Assembly: GCA_964654135.1 (NCBI GenBank)
Contig: CAZZHV010000004.1
Location: 1-51,219 of the forward strand
Source of the DNA: CAMLQK01 sp964654135
GTDB lineage: Bacteria; Patescibacteriota; Saccharimonadia; Saccharimonadales; UBA4665
Reading direction: 5' to 3'
DNA length: 51,219 nucleotides
Within the stretch, counting starts at the first letter, position 1, and every line of letters begins with the position of its first letter. The notes beneath the pieces are model-generated. The model made no database searches and was not told the DNA's origin. It saw nothing but the letters and a program-made list of their open reading frames with translations. The translations under genes were made by a program, and so were the position numbers. Positions 41,707 through 48,893 of this stretch are shown in pieces.

Positions 41707-42633
41707 ATGGATCTCTCCGAAGTAAACAAAGTCCTAAGTGAAGGGTCAAACAAACTTACGTCAGTTCACGCAATTGTAGTTCTCGCTATCGTCTTTCTTT
41801 GTGCCTATCTGCTGAGCCATTTAGTGGCCAAGCTTGTTATAAGCGTTGCTAAGTCTATCGCTCTCCGCTCCGATACCACATCCGACGAAGAACGGTCTAT
41901 ACAATTACGACGCATCGAAACCTATTTAAGTGTTATGATCGCCTCAGCCAGAGGCGTTATTTTTGCCATAGCATTATATGTTGCCCTACGTTTCTTGCTA
42001 CCAAATCGTGGCGCTCTCGTTAGCACCATTGGTATTGGTACTTTCTTTGTAGTATTTGCAAACGCCACCATCGCTCCACTACTACGCGACGTCACTTCTG
42101 GTGTTACCATGATTGTCGAACGCTGGTTCTCGGTTGGTGATTTCATCCGTGTTGAACCATTTGCCGAAGTTGGCGGCGTCGTAGAACGAGTTACACTTCG
42201 TTCCACTAAACTTCGCAATATTAACGGTGAAATTATCTGGCTGCACAATCAGTACATCCAAGGTGTCAAAATTACGCCGCGTGGGATCCGTACAATGGCA
42301 GTCGATATCTTTGTGCGCAATCACAAAGCTGGTCTCAAACTCGTCGAAGACATATCCAGAACCTTGCCGACCTCACCGACTATGCTCGCAAGTCCACTCG
42401 TAGTTGCTAGCGAGGAAGAACTCGCCAAAGATCTCTGGCGCATTACTATCATGGGACAAACCGCGCCTGGCCGCGAGTGGCTCATAGAGAAATTCGTCGT
42501 CGAAGCCCTCAAAGACGCTGACCACGGCAAAAAAGAGCGCACTATCGTGTATGGTCCAATGGTACGATTTGCCGACAAGACAGCAGAGAAACGCTTTAAG
42601 CGTGCCGTTCGCGTTAATCGCTCTAAGGCCTAA
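41707..42633 (+). CDS. MscS-family mechanosensitive ion channel
   Basis: A 308-residue small-conductance mechanosensitive channel. Three membrane segments are seen (about 20-45, 78-100 and 105-130), the third being the pore-lining helix. The beta domain with VTSGVTMIVERWFSVGDFIRV near 138-158 and the following VGGVVERVTLRSTKLRNINGE is diagnostic. A cytoplasmic alpha-beta domain closes the protein. It would release solutes at osmotic downshock, which fits the trehalose synthase in the window. The upstream frame extension is rejected because it contains the -10 box. Confidence 0.9.
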   Translation: MDLSEVNKVLSEGSNKLTSVHAIVVLAIVFLCAYLLSHLVAKLVISVAKSIALRSDTTSDEERSIQLRRIETYLSVMIASARGVIFAIALYVALRFLLPNRGALVSTIGIGTFFVVFANATIAPLLRDVTSGVTMIVERWFSVGDFIRVEPFAEVGGVVERVTLRSTKLRNINGEIIWLHNQYIQGVKITPRGIRTMAVDIFVRNHKAGLKLVEDISRTLPTSPTMLASPLVVASEEELAKDLWRITIMGQTAPGREWLIEKFVVEALKDADHGKKERTIVYGPMVRFADKTAEKRFKRAVRVNRSKA

Positions 42634-42657
42634 TTTTTCATCATTCCGCTATCGTGC

Positions 42658-42663
42658 TAGGCT
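42658..42663 (+). promoter_or_regulatory. -10 box of the YqeG-like gene
   Basis: TAGGCT is followed by exactly 6 bases and ATG 42670. A TTTTCA at 42635-42640 lies 17 bases upstream as a weak -35. Predicted leaderless. Confidence 0.5.
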
Positions 42664-42669
42664 AAGAGT

Positions 42670-43254
42670 ATGAAATCTGAAGCCCACGCGCATTTTCGCA
42701 ACAAAAAAACCGCCCCTCGCTATCTTCCCGACTTTTCAGCCGATAGCGTGCTAGACATTGATTTTATCAAGTTACAAAGCCTTGGCGTTAAACACGTTTT
42801 ATTTGACCTAGACCTAACTATTCGCCGTCCTAAGGCACCAGAAATCGAAGCCGAGATTATTACCTATCTTGTCGACTTGCGCGATCGCGGCATTATCCAA
42901 AGTCTTAATCTTGCCACCAACAATATGAGTCGAAATCTCGACCAATTTAGCAAACCACTTGGTGCCCGTGTCTTTCAGCCATTCTATAAGTATGGCGTCT
43001 TGCGCCGCAAGCCAAGCAAACGCTATTTTGCACACATCGTTGAGGCGCTCGGCGTGCAACCACACGAAATTGCCATGATCGGTGACAAGGTTATGTTCGA
43101 CGTTAAGGGTGGCAACCAAGCAGGCATGCTCACAGTACTCGTTAAGCCCCATGGAGATGACCTCTTTCACGACAAGTTGCTATTCATTCGCCCACGCGAA
43201 AAACGACGCCTTAACGCCGCTCGCAAACTAGCTGCCAAAATCCAATCCAAATAG
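42670..43254 (+). CDS. YqeG-like HAD-family phosphatase
   Basis: A 194-residue HAD phosphatase of the YqeG/PGP-phosphatase type. Motif I is FDLDLTI near residue 48 (the nucleophile Asp in a DxDxT form), motif II is ATNNM near 85, and motif IV is MIGDKVMFDVKGGNQAGMLTVLVKP near 138-160. The basic C-terminus (PREKRRLNAARKLAAKIQSK) could bind a membrane or RNA. YqeG-type enzymes include phosphatidylglycerophosphate phosphatases; the true substrate is not known. Confidence 0.88.
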   Translation: MKSEAHAHFRNKKTAPRYLPDFSADSVLDIDFIKLQSLGVKHVLFDLDLTIRRPKAPEIEAEIITYLVDLRDRGIIQSLNLATNNMSRNLDQFSKPLGARVFQPFYKYGVLRRKPSKRYFAHIVEALGVQPHEIAMIGDKVMFDVKGGNQAGMLTVLVKPHGDDLFHDKLLFIRPREKRRLNAARKLAAKIQSK

Positions 43255-43315
43255 TTTAGCACGTTTTACCTTCGTGCGGATTGTCTTGCATGAGGCCGTC
43301 TTTTGCTGCTGAAAG

Positions 43316-43489
43316 CTATTTCTTTTTGGGGACTTTGCCGCCTGCTTTGCGGGCTTCGGATAAACCAATTGCTACTGCCTGTTTCTTGCTCGTAACCTTC
43401 TTGCCGCTACCCGACTTTAGCTTGCCTTCTTTCATTTCATGCATTGTCTTGTGGACTTTTTCCTGAGCCTTTTCACCATACTTAGGCAT
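43316..43489 (-). CDS. DUF6496 small basic protein
   Basis: A 57-residue Lys-rich protein starting MPKYGEKAQEKVHKTMHEMK, continuing EGKLKSGSGKKVTSKKQAVA and ending in PKKK. This is the DUF6496 pattern, with a repeated Gly/Lys/Ser core like stress proteins that bind nucleic acid. It starts at 43489, 8 bases inside the upstream PfpI gene (the ATG overlaps that gene's stop), with GAGGGAAG as ribosome site. It is too short for usual ORF thresholds and easy to miss. Confidence 0.88.
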   Translation of the reverse strand: MPKYGEKAQEKVHKTMHEMKEGKLKSGSGKKVTSKKQAVAIGLSEARKAGGKVPKKK

Positions 43490-44060
43490 TGTAAACTTCC
43501 CTCGTTAACTGTTCTTCATGCATCTTCTGTAGCATCGCAATCAGTGCTTCACAGAATGCAGGTAAATCATCTGGCTTGCGACTTGTAATCAAGCTATCAT
43601 CAATTACAACCTCCTGGTCGATCCATTCGCCGCCAGCGTTGCGTACGTCATCCTGGATTGTGTAATAACTTGTGAGCTTCCGATCCTTAACACGATCAGC
43701 AGACACAAGCACCCAAGGCGCATGACAAATTACGGCAAGTGGTTTCCCCTGATCCATAAAGTGCCTGACCCAAGCACGGGCTGTCTCGTTCATGCGTAGC
43801 GTGTCGGCATTTAATGCACCACCTGGCAATACCAGGGCATCATAGTCGTCGCCATCAGCTTCATCAAGTGTCAAATCAGCCTGAAACAAATCTCCAAGCT
43901 CTGCATGCTGCATCGCCTGTAAATCTTTTGAACTAGCACCAATAACGGTTACTTCGACAGCTGCATTCTTGAGCTCTTTAAGTGGTTCCGTAAATTCCGC
44001 CTGCTCAAAGTGATTATCCACAAGGATAGCCACTTTCTTCTCGGCAATATCAGTCTTCAT
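43482..44060 (-). CDS. DJ-1/PfpI family protein (class I glutamine amidotransferase-like)
   Basis: A 192-residue DJ-1/PfpI-family protein. The nucleophile elbow is AVICHAPWVL with C112 and H113; E18 or E20 in NHFEQAEF is the conserved acidic partner, and DALVLPGGALNADTLR is the family turn. Members of the PfpI/YhbO branch act as glyoxalase-type or stress-protective hydrolases. Lies in an overlapping operon ChaB-PfpI-DUF6496, all three of which are stress associated. Confidence 0.9.
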   Translation of the reverse strand: MKTDIAEKKVAILVDNHFEQAEFTEPLKELKNAAVEVTVIGASSKDLQAMQHAELGDLFQADLTLDEADGDDYDALVLPGGALNADTLRMNETARAWVRHFMDQGKPLAVICHAPWVLVSADRVKDRKLTSYYTIQDDVRNAGGEWIDQEVVIDDSLITSRKPDDLPAFCEALIAMLQKMHEEQLTREVYNA

Positions 44061-44316
44061 GTGGTTCCTCCTTACTGGCTAATGGTTCAGGTTTTATACG
44101 CCATTGGCCTTGGCAATCTTTCGAAAAATGTCGCTTAATCTTTCCCCAGGCCATACGATGTGCCAATTCTTCTGCCGATAAAGCGTCAATATCTTCGTAA
44201 GAGTGCTCGTATCGATTCCATGTTGTGTTATAAGTCTCGCGGTACATTTCTTGGGCTTCTACCGGCATGGTACGCTGCAAAGCTTCAGGCAAATCAGTGC
44301 GATGTTCATAAAACAT
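44050..44316 (-). CDS. chaB: ChaB family protein
   Basis: An 88-residue ChaB-family protein. The motifs TDLPEALQRTMPVEAQEMYRET-like (RTDLPEALQRTMPVEAQ near 6-22), the Asn/Thr-rich YNTTWNRYE, and HRMAWGKIKRHFSKD near 53-67 match the family. ChaB was named as a cation-transport regulator, but its real role is unclear; it is common beside stress proteins. AAAGGAGG lies 5-6 bases before the ATG. Overlaps the PfpI gene by 11 bases. Confidence 0.88.
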   Translation of the reverse strand: MFYEHRTDLPEALQRTMPVEAQEMYRETYNTTWNRYEHSYEDIDALSAEELAHRMAWGKIKRHFSKDCQGQWRIKPEPLASKEEPHED

Positions 44317-44343
44317 CTCGCCTCCTTTGCTTCTCTAAGTTCA

Positions 44344-44402
44344 CCTGAAACGATGCGTCGGTCCGATTTTTGTTCATTACTTGTCGACCCGCTCGTTTCA
44401 GG
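44344..44402. promoter_or_regulatory. Perfect 10-base inverted repeat between chaB and the second Crp gene
   Basis: CCTGAAACGA (44344-44353) and TCGTTTCAGG (44393-44402) are perfect inverted copies 39 bases apart, in the divergent regulatory region. The spacing suits two operator sites brought together by looping or two half-sites. The regulator is unknown. Confidence 0.5.
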
Positions 44403-44496
44403 GAACATCTTGATTGTACGTATACAAGCTTTAACACGCGGTGAAGTTTTCTTGGCAATCTTTGTGAAGAATTAAACAATTACCGGTCTAATACGG

Positions 44497-44502
44497 TACA
44501 AT
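44497..44502 (+). promoter_or_regulatory. -10 box of the second Crp gene
   Basis: TACAAT is followed by exactly 6 bases and a GTG start (44509). No ribosome site is present, so a leaderless mRNA with a GTG start is predicted. Confidence 0.6.
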
Positions 44503-44508
44503 AGATAC

Positions 44509-45153
44509 GTGGATCATTTCACAGATACTCCCCTGAAGCAGCTCATAGATAAAGCCAAGCTACGGCACTACCCTAAGGGACAGATCATTCTGTACGAAGG
44601 TGATATTCCGTCTGATTTCTATATTCTTAAAGATGGCATTGTCAAAGTTTACGATATCGACGATCAGGGCAACGAGAAAATCCTTCACCTGATCAAGACA
44701 CCTTCTATGTTCCCTATGGTCTACTTCATGGGCGGTAACGACCAAAACCGTTCATTCTACACCACTGTTACTGACAGTGAAATCTACGTATTACCACAGA
44801 GCGTCGTCGACGAGCATATTCAGGCAGACAGTGGCCTTGCCATCCATATCATGCAAAGTTTTGCACAGGAAGTGCACGAAGTACTCGTCCGTCTTAGTAG
44901 CCTCGAAAAAACCACCACACGCGACAAGCTCTGCGCGGCGCTTAAATTTCTGGCTGTTCATCACTCAGAAGAACGCAAAACTGGTTGGCGTCGGGTAACA
45001 TTCCCAATTAGCCATCAGATTTTAGCTGATATGATAGGCGTTACTCGCGAAAGCACCACCATGGTTATGAAAGAATTCCAAGAAAACAAGGTTATTCGAA
45101 ATCCTAAGCTCACAGTGCTCGAGATCAACTTCAAAAAACTCATCGAACTCTAA
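44509..45153 (+). CDS. Crp/Fnr-family transcriptional regulator (second copy)
   Basis: A 214-residue regulator starting at GTG. cNMP-binding-like domain with YPKGQIILYEGDIPSDFYILKDG near 17-39 and FPMVYFMGG; again no typical cyclic-nucleotide Arg motif. C-terminal HTH: FPISHQILADMIGVTRESTTMVMKEFQENKVI near 167-198. It is related to the regulator at 35767 in shape but clearly diverged. Its upstream region contains a long inverted repeat. A strong terminator follows. Confidence 0.9.
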   Translation: MDHFTDTPLKQLIDKAKLRHYPKGQIILYEGDIPSDFYILKDGIVKVYDIDDQGNEKILHLIKTPSMFPMVYFMGGNDQNRSFYTTVTDSEIYVLPQSVVDEHIQADSGLAIHIMQSFAQEVHEVLVRLSSLEKTTTRDKLCAALKFLAVHHSEERKTGWRRVTFPISHQILADMIGVTRESTTMVMKEFQENKVIRNPKLTVLEINFKKLIEL

Positions 45154-45171
45154 GCAATTTTTTAAGTTATA

Positions 45172-45205
45172 CACAGCCCGCATATCTGTTGGGCTGTGAT
45201 TTTTA
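45172..45205 (+). terminator. Rho-independent terminator after the second Crp gene
   Basis: CACAGCCC (45172-45179) pairs with GGGCTGTG (45191-45198), followed by ATTTTT. Confidence 0.88.
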
Positions 45206-45225
45206 GCACAGAATAGTCAGCCCGC

Positions 45226-45249
45226 TTGACACAGGTGTATAATATACAC
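45226..45249 (+). promoter_or_regulatory. Palindromic promoter region of the RsbW-like gene
   Basis: A perfect palindrome with 7-base arms, GTGTATA-A-TATACAC (45235-45249), contains a consensus TATAAT (45238-45243). A TTGACA (45226-45231) lies close upstream, too near for that -10 but 17 bases from CATAAG (45249-45254). The palindrome is operator-like. Confidence 0.6.
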
Positions 45250-45256
45250 ATAAGTC

Positions 45257-45298
45257 AAAGCGCTGGTAGGGAAAGCCCTTACGTGCTTTTTTATTTTT
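45257..45298 (+). ncRNA. Leader hairpin with U-run: attenuator or very small RNA
   Basis: Bases 45257-45263 pair with 45283-45289, 45266-45267 with 45281-45282, and 45268-45271 with 45276-45279, closing an AAAG loop, followed by TTTTTTATTTTT. This is an intrinsic terminator placed between the promoter and the ATG at 45320. Transcription from TATAAT at 45238 would give an RNA of about 45 bases. Confidence 0.6.
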
Positions 45299-45319
45299 GC
45301 TAAAAATAGGGTAATTAAC

Positions 45320-46330
45320 ATGTCCGTCGAAATCTCAACTTATACTAATCAAGATCCTGATGAAATCGGGGATATTTTAGCGGAGTATGGTTTAAGCCTT
45401 GATAACCTCGCCGCAGCAGACACGCTGGACACATCAGAGCCCGAAGCTGCCATCGAAGATCCGGATGACGTCACCGACTTCTTAGCAGAATGCGGTATTG
45501 AGTGGGGTAAAATCGTGGTCATGGACTTTGCTACGCTTGATGAGCCAGATGAACCCAAGATTACCGAAACTCAAAGCGCCGCTATCACTAATGCGAGCGT
45601 CCAAGCACGCTCACCAGAAAACGGACAGCCGTATCAGCCTAACAGCGCAATTCCAGTAATCGACGGCGAGGCAATCTTCCAGGCCTTGCAGACTGCGGCC
45701 GTTCCAGAAGTACGTAACCTGGGTCTATCCCACGAAGCTGCCGCAACACTTAGCGGTGGCATCACCGAAGAATCACAAGTAGGTGTCGCCCGTCGCCTAA
45801 TCCGCGAAGTCCTGCGCGAGAATGCCGACCGCAGTGACCTACACCTCAACGAAGATGTTATTTTCCAGGCTTGTCTCGGTGCTAGTGAGGCACTTCAAAA
45901 CGCCCTTCGCCACGGTGGTGGCGCACGTCGCGTTATTCTTGGCTCCACGCCATACGGCAACATTTTTATCGGCGTCGAAAATGAGATGCTCGACAACATA
46001 CCGCAGGAAAATGCAATCGGCAAGGCTGCACTTGGCCTCAACATAAAACGTGCCGAAGAACTTACCGACGATCTCCACATGCGTGGCCTATTCCTTATGG
46101 CAGTCAACACTGTAAACGGCCTTAATGAAGAAGATTGTGCTGGCTTACGCGCACAACGCACAATTAGCGCAGGTCTTAGCTCGCTCCCTCTACACGCGCT
46201 TGACACCCTTGCAAACTATGAGCCCATAGAAACGACCCATCAAACGAGCGAATTGCGCCGTACCATTGCGTGGGGCGTGTACGGCTATGATACCGAGGCA
46301 GCCCGTCTTGCCGACGAAGTATCCATTTAA
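45320..46330 (+). CDS. RsbW-like ATP-binding (HATPase) protein with duplicated acidic N-terminal motif
   Basis: A 336-residue protein. The N-terminus carries two related motifs: DPDEIGDILAEYGLSLDNL near 12-30 and DPDDVTDFLAECGIEWGKI near 48-66, each followed by a D-rich stretch. An acidic linker leads to a C-terminal HATPase fold of the anti-sigma-factor kinase type, with the N-box ACLGASEALQNALRHGGG near 182-199 and GVENEMLD (G1-like) near 217. The final part is not assigned. RsbW-type proteins bind or phosphorylate sigma or anti-anti-sigma factors; no such partner is nearby. AGGGTAATTAAC before ATG 45320 is the ribosome site, behind the terminator-like leader. Confidence 0.72.
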   Translation: MSVEISTYTNQDPDEIGDILAEYGLSLDNLAAADTLDTSEPEAAIEDPDDVTDFLAECGIEWGKIVVMDFATLDEPDEPKITETQSAAITNASVQARSPENGQPYQPNSAIPVIDGEAIFQALQTAAVPEVRNLGLSHEAAATLSGGITEESQVGVARRLIREVLRENADRSDLHLNEDVIFQACLGASEALQNALRHGGGARRVILGSTPYGNIFIGVENEMLDNIPQENAIGKAALGLNIKRAEELTDDLHMRGLFLMAVNTVNGLNEEDCAGLRAQRTISAGLSSLPLHALDTLANYEPIETTHQTSELRRTIAWGVYGYDTEAARLADEVSI

Positions 46331-46371
46331 CTGACTTCTCCTTTTAGCCAAAAAAGTGCATACTGACAATT

Positions 46372-47778
46372 ATGAATACCCCACTTCCCCCTGGTGCGCT
46401 TGTTATTTTTGGCATTACAGGCGATCTTGCACAGCGCAAACTACTACCCGCACTGTATCATCTGGCCATGTACAAAATGCTACCCGATACGTTCCGTATT
46501 GTCGGAGTTACACGTCGCGATATTAGTATTGATAGCGTGCTCGACAAACTAGCTGCCTTCGTTCCGAATGCCGATCCCGAAGTTGTTAATTGGCTAGCTC
46601 AGCGTCTCCGTATTTTTCAAATGGATCTGCTGAGCACTGCTGATTACAAAAAGCTACGAGTACACCTAGATGACCTAGAGAGAGAAGTTGGTGTCTGCAT
46701 GCAGCGACTCTTTTATTTAGCAATTCCTGCACAAACCTATGCTCCTGTCATCGAACAACTCGGCCTCGGTGAGCTCAACAAAACCTGTCCTCATGGCACC
46801 GGCGAAAGTCGTCTACTTATCGAAAAACCTTTTGGCTACGATCTCACTTCTGCCCAAGAACTCATTACTCAATTAACTGATGTATTCTCCGAAAAACAGA
46901 CATACCGCATCGACCATTATGTTGCCAAAGAAACAGCTCAAAATATCATGACCTTTCGAGCACACAATGCCATATTCCGGGCACTCTGGAATAACAAGCA
47001 TGTCACCCAAATAACAATCACCGCTTCCGAGAAACTCGATATAGAAGGCCGCATAGCTTTTTACGAACAGACCGGCGCTTTGCGCGATCTCATACAAAGC
47101 CACCTTCTACAGCTTCTAGCATTAGTTACCATGGAAGATGGCGGCGCGGGCAACTCCGAGCAGCTACACGCCAATAAACTAGCCTTGCTGCAAGCTATCG
47201 AACCAATTGCACCAGATATGGTTGCCACCAACGCCGTTCGCGGCCAATACGAAGGCTATCGAACAGAGGTAAATAACAACCATTCGAACACCGAAACGTT
47301 CGCATCCATTGCGTTAGCAATAAACAATGATCGTTGGCGAGGTGTGCCTGTTATTTTGCAAACTGGCAAGGCACTCGACGAAAAAGCCATCGAGATTACT
47401 TTGACGTTCAGTGACAATGCGCACAGCGAGCACGACAATATTCTGTCTCTAAACATCCAGCCCAACGAAGGTGTGGGGCTCAATCTTCGTGCCAAAAAAC
47501 CCGGTTTTGCTCACGAGATGCAACCGGTCAACATGGAATTTCGATACAAACATGCTTTTGGCGAAACAACTCGTCAGCCTGATGCCTACGAGCGTGTATT
47601 AGCTGATGCCATTAAAGGCGACCGACTATTATTCACGACTGGCGAAGAAGTTATCGCATCCTGGAAAGTTATCCAGAATGTGCTGCACGAATGGTCTAAA
47701 GATGACAATGACTTACACAGTTACCAAAAAGGCTCTGCTGGACCAGAAGCTAGACTTCGACTTTTTGCTGCTCAATAA
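46372..47778 (+). CDS. zwf: Glucose-6-phosphate dehydrogenase
   Basis: A 468-residue G6PD, first enzyme of the oxidative pentose-phosphate pathway, producing NADPH and 6-phosphogluconolactone. The Rossmann motif GITGDLAQRKLLPALYHL is at residues 13-30; the substrate-binding RIDHYVAKE near 178-186 has the catalytic His region intact; LIEKPFGYDL near 150 binds substrate. Length is normal. CATACT (46359-46364) lies 7 bases before the ATG. The 3' end overlaps the HxlR gene by 29 bases, tail to tail. No devB or gnd gene is in the window. Confidence 0.93.
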   Translation: MNTPLPPGALVIFGITGDLAQRKLLPALYHLAMYKMLPDTFRIVGVTRRDISIDSVLDKLAAFVPNADPEVVNWLAQRLRIFQMDLLSTADYKKLRVHLDDLEREVGVCMQRLFYLAIPAQTYAPVIEQLGLGELNKTCPHGTGESRLLIEKPFGYDLTSAQELITQLTDVFSEKQTYRIDHYVAKETAQNIMTFRAHNAIFRALWNNKHVTQITITASEKLDIEGRIAFYEQTGALRDLIQSHLLQLLALVTMEDGGAGNSEQLHANKLALLQAIEPIAPDMVATNAVRGQYEGYRTEVNNNHSNTETFASIALAINNDRWRGVPVILQTGKALDEKAIEITLTFSDNAHSEHDNILSLNIQPNEGVGLNLRAKKPGFAHEMQPVNMEFRYKHAFGETTRQPDAYERVLADAIKGDRLLFTTGEEVIASWKVIQNVLHEWSKDDNDLHSYQKGSAGPEARLRLFAAQ

Positions 47779-48136
47779 CAGCGTCACAAATAGCGCGTTC
47801 TTCGGCAGTTGGTGGGTGTTTGGCACTCCATTCAGCCATTAGCTGTAAAATAGGCACAAGGTCACGACCTTTAGGCGTGAGACAGTATTCGATACGTGGT
47901 GGAACTTCGGCGTAGCTTTCTTTGTGGACAATGCCGGCTTTTTCGAGCTCAACCAGGCGGGCAGAAAGAGTTCGTGGATTAACGCCGCCTACTTCTTTTT
48001 GTAATTCGCAAAAGCGTTGCACACCATGAAATAGGCCATACAAAATCTGTGGCGTCCATTTGGCGCCAATGATAGAGGCGGCGGCAGCAATGCAGCCCTT
48101 CTTTTCTTCGGATATAACTTTATCTTCCAAGCTCAT
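47750..48136 (-). CDS. HxlR-family redox-type regulator
   Basis: A 128-residue winged-helix regulator. The N-terminal KKGCIAAAASIIGAKWTPQIL near residues 12-32 is the HxlR hallmark, with the single Cys near residue 15, the redox- or electrophile-sensing Cys in YodB and HypR relatives. FCELQKEVGGVNPRTLSARLVELEKAGIVHKE is the DNA-binding helix-wing region. ATG 48136 is chosen over 48166 because the latter falls inside the TATAAT of its own promoter (48165-48170). It is divergent from an NADPH-dependent FMN reductase, the typical target. Confidence 0.9.
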   Translation of the reverse strand: MSLEDKVISEEKKGCIAAAASIIGAKWTPQILYGLFHGVQRFCELQKEVGGVNPRTLSARLVELEKAGIVHKESYAEVPPRIEYCLTPKGRDLVPILQLMAEWSAKHPPTAEERAICDAVIEQQKVEV

Positions 48137-48173
48137 GTTCAAACTTTTCGTCTTTACAAATACCATTATACAC

Positions 48174-48192
48174 TACTATACTTTGTATAGTA
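48174..48192. promoter_or_regulatory. HxlR-type operator between divergent genes
   Basis: TACTATACTTTGTATAGTA is a perfect inverted repeat with 8-base arms around TTT. It matches the TACT-N-AGTA style of YodB/HypR sites. It lies between the -35 (TTACTA, 48188-48193, minus strand) and the -10 (TATAAT, 48165-48170) of the hxlR gene, and over a TATAGT -10-like box for the reductase gene. Confidence 0.75.
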
Positions 48193-48221
48193 AGGTTTTT
48201 AAACAGAAGGAGCTACCCTAC

Positions 48222-48800
48222 ATGCTAAAGATTAAAGTTATTCTTGGCTCAACACGCCCTGGCCGTTTTGGCATTCAACCTGCTGAATGGATCACCAAAC
48301 TTGGTGCTACATACGGTGAACAGGCTACATTTGAGCTCGTCGACCTCAAGGAAGTTGATCTTCCTATGCTCGACACCCCAGTGCCACCATCCATGGTGCC
48401 AAGCAATCAAAATAGCCACCAAGAGGCATGGGCAAAAATTATTGGCGAAGCCGACGGTTTCGTATTTGTAACCTCAGAATATAATCATTCATTCCCAGCA
48501 AGCCTCAAAAATGCTATCGACTTCGTTGCACACGAATGGGCTCACAAGCCCCTAGCATTCGTAAGTTACGGTGCTGACGCCGGTGGTATGCGCGCCATCG
48601 AACACCTCCGTGATGTAGCTGGCTGGCTCAAAATGTATGACCTTTCGTACTTCGTATCGTTTCCAAACTACTTTGCCGGTCTTAACGACAAGGGCGAATT
48701 CCAGTTTACCGCCGAACACGAACAAAAGGCACATTCTATGCTCAAGGAACTTGTTTTCTGGGCAGAACAGATGAAAGAAAGCCGCGCAAAACTCGCGTAA
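48222..48800 (+). CDS. NADPH-dependent FMN reductase / azoreductase-like flavoprotein
   Basis: A 192-residue flavodoxin-like NAD(P)H-dependent FMN reductase. The P-loop-like LGSTRPGRFGIQPAEWI near residues 7-23 binds FMN phosphate, LPMLDTPVPPSMVPSNQ and FVTSEYNHSFPASLKNAIDF near 80-99 bind the flavin, and FVSYGADAGGMRAIEHLR matches the family. Such quinone or azo reductases protect from electrophiles, fitting control by the divergent HxlR regulator. ATG 48222 has AAGGAG 9 bases upstream. Confidence 0.92.
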   Translation: MLKIKVILGSTRPGRFGIQPAEWITKLGATYGEQATFELVDLKEVDLPMLDTPVPPSMVPSNQNSHQEAWAKIIGEADGFVFVTSEYNHSFPASLKNAIDFVAHEWAHKPLAFVSYGADAGGMRAIEHLRDVAGWLKMYDLSYFVSFPNYFAGLNDKGEFQFTAEHEQKAHSMLKELVFWAEQMKESRAKLA

Positions 48801-48816
48801 GCACCTTTTATCCACC

Positions 48817-48852
48817 AAAAACCCGCCAAGGAAACTTGACGGGTTTTATTTT
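48817..48852 (+). terminator. Terminator of the FMN reductase gene, merged with the next promoter
   Basis: AAAACCCG and CAAG pair with CTTG and CGGGTTTT, with one mismatch and a GAAA loop, then ATTTTAG. The right arm contains the -35 box of the marR gene (TTGACG, 48836-48841). Confidence 0.8.
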
Positions 48853-48864
48853 AGGGTCTATACT
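48836..48864 (+). promoter_or_regulatory. Consensus-like promoter of the marR-MFS operon
   Basis: TTGACG (48836-48841), a 17-base spacer and TATACT (48859-48864). The region just after it, 48861-48881, contains TACT/AGTA and ACT-TTAG/CTAAAGT inverted pieces, a plausible MarR operator. Confidence 0.75.
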
Positions 48865-48893
48865 ATTTAGTATCTAAAGTAATAGGAGTATTC

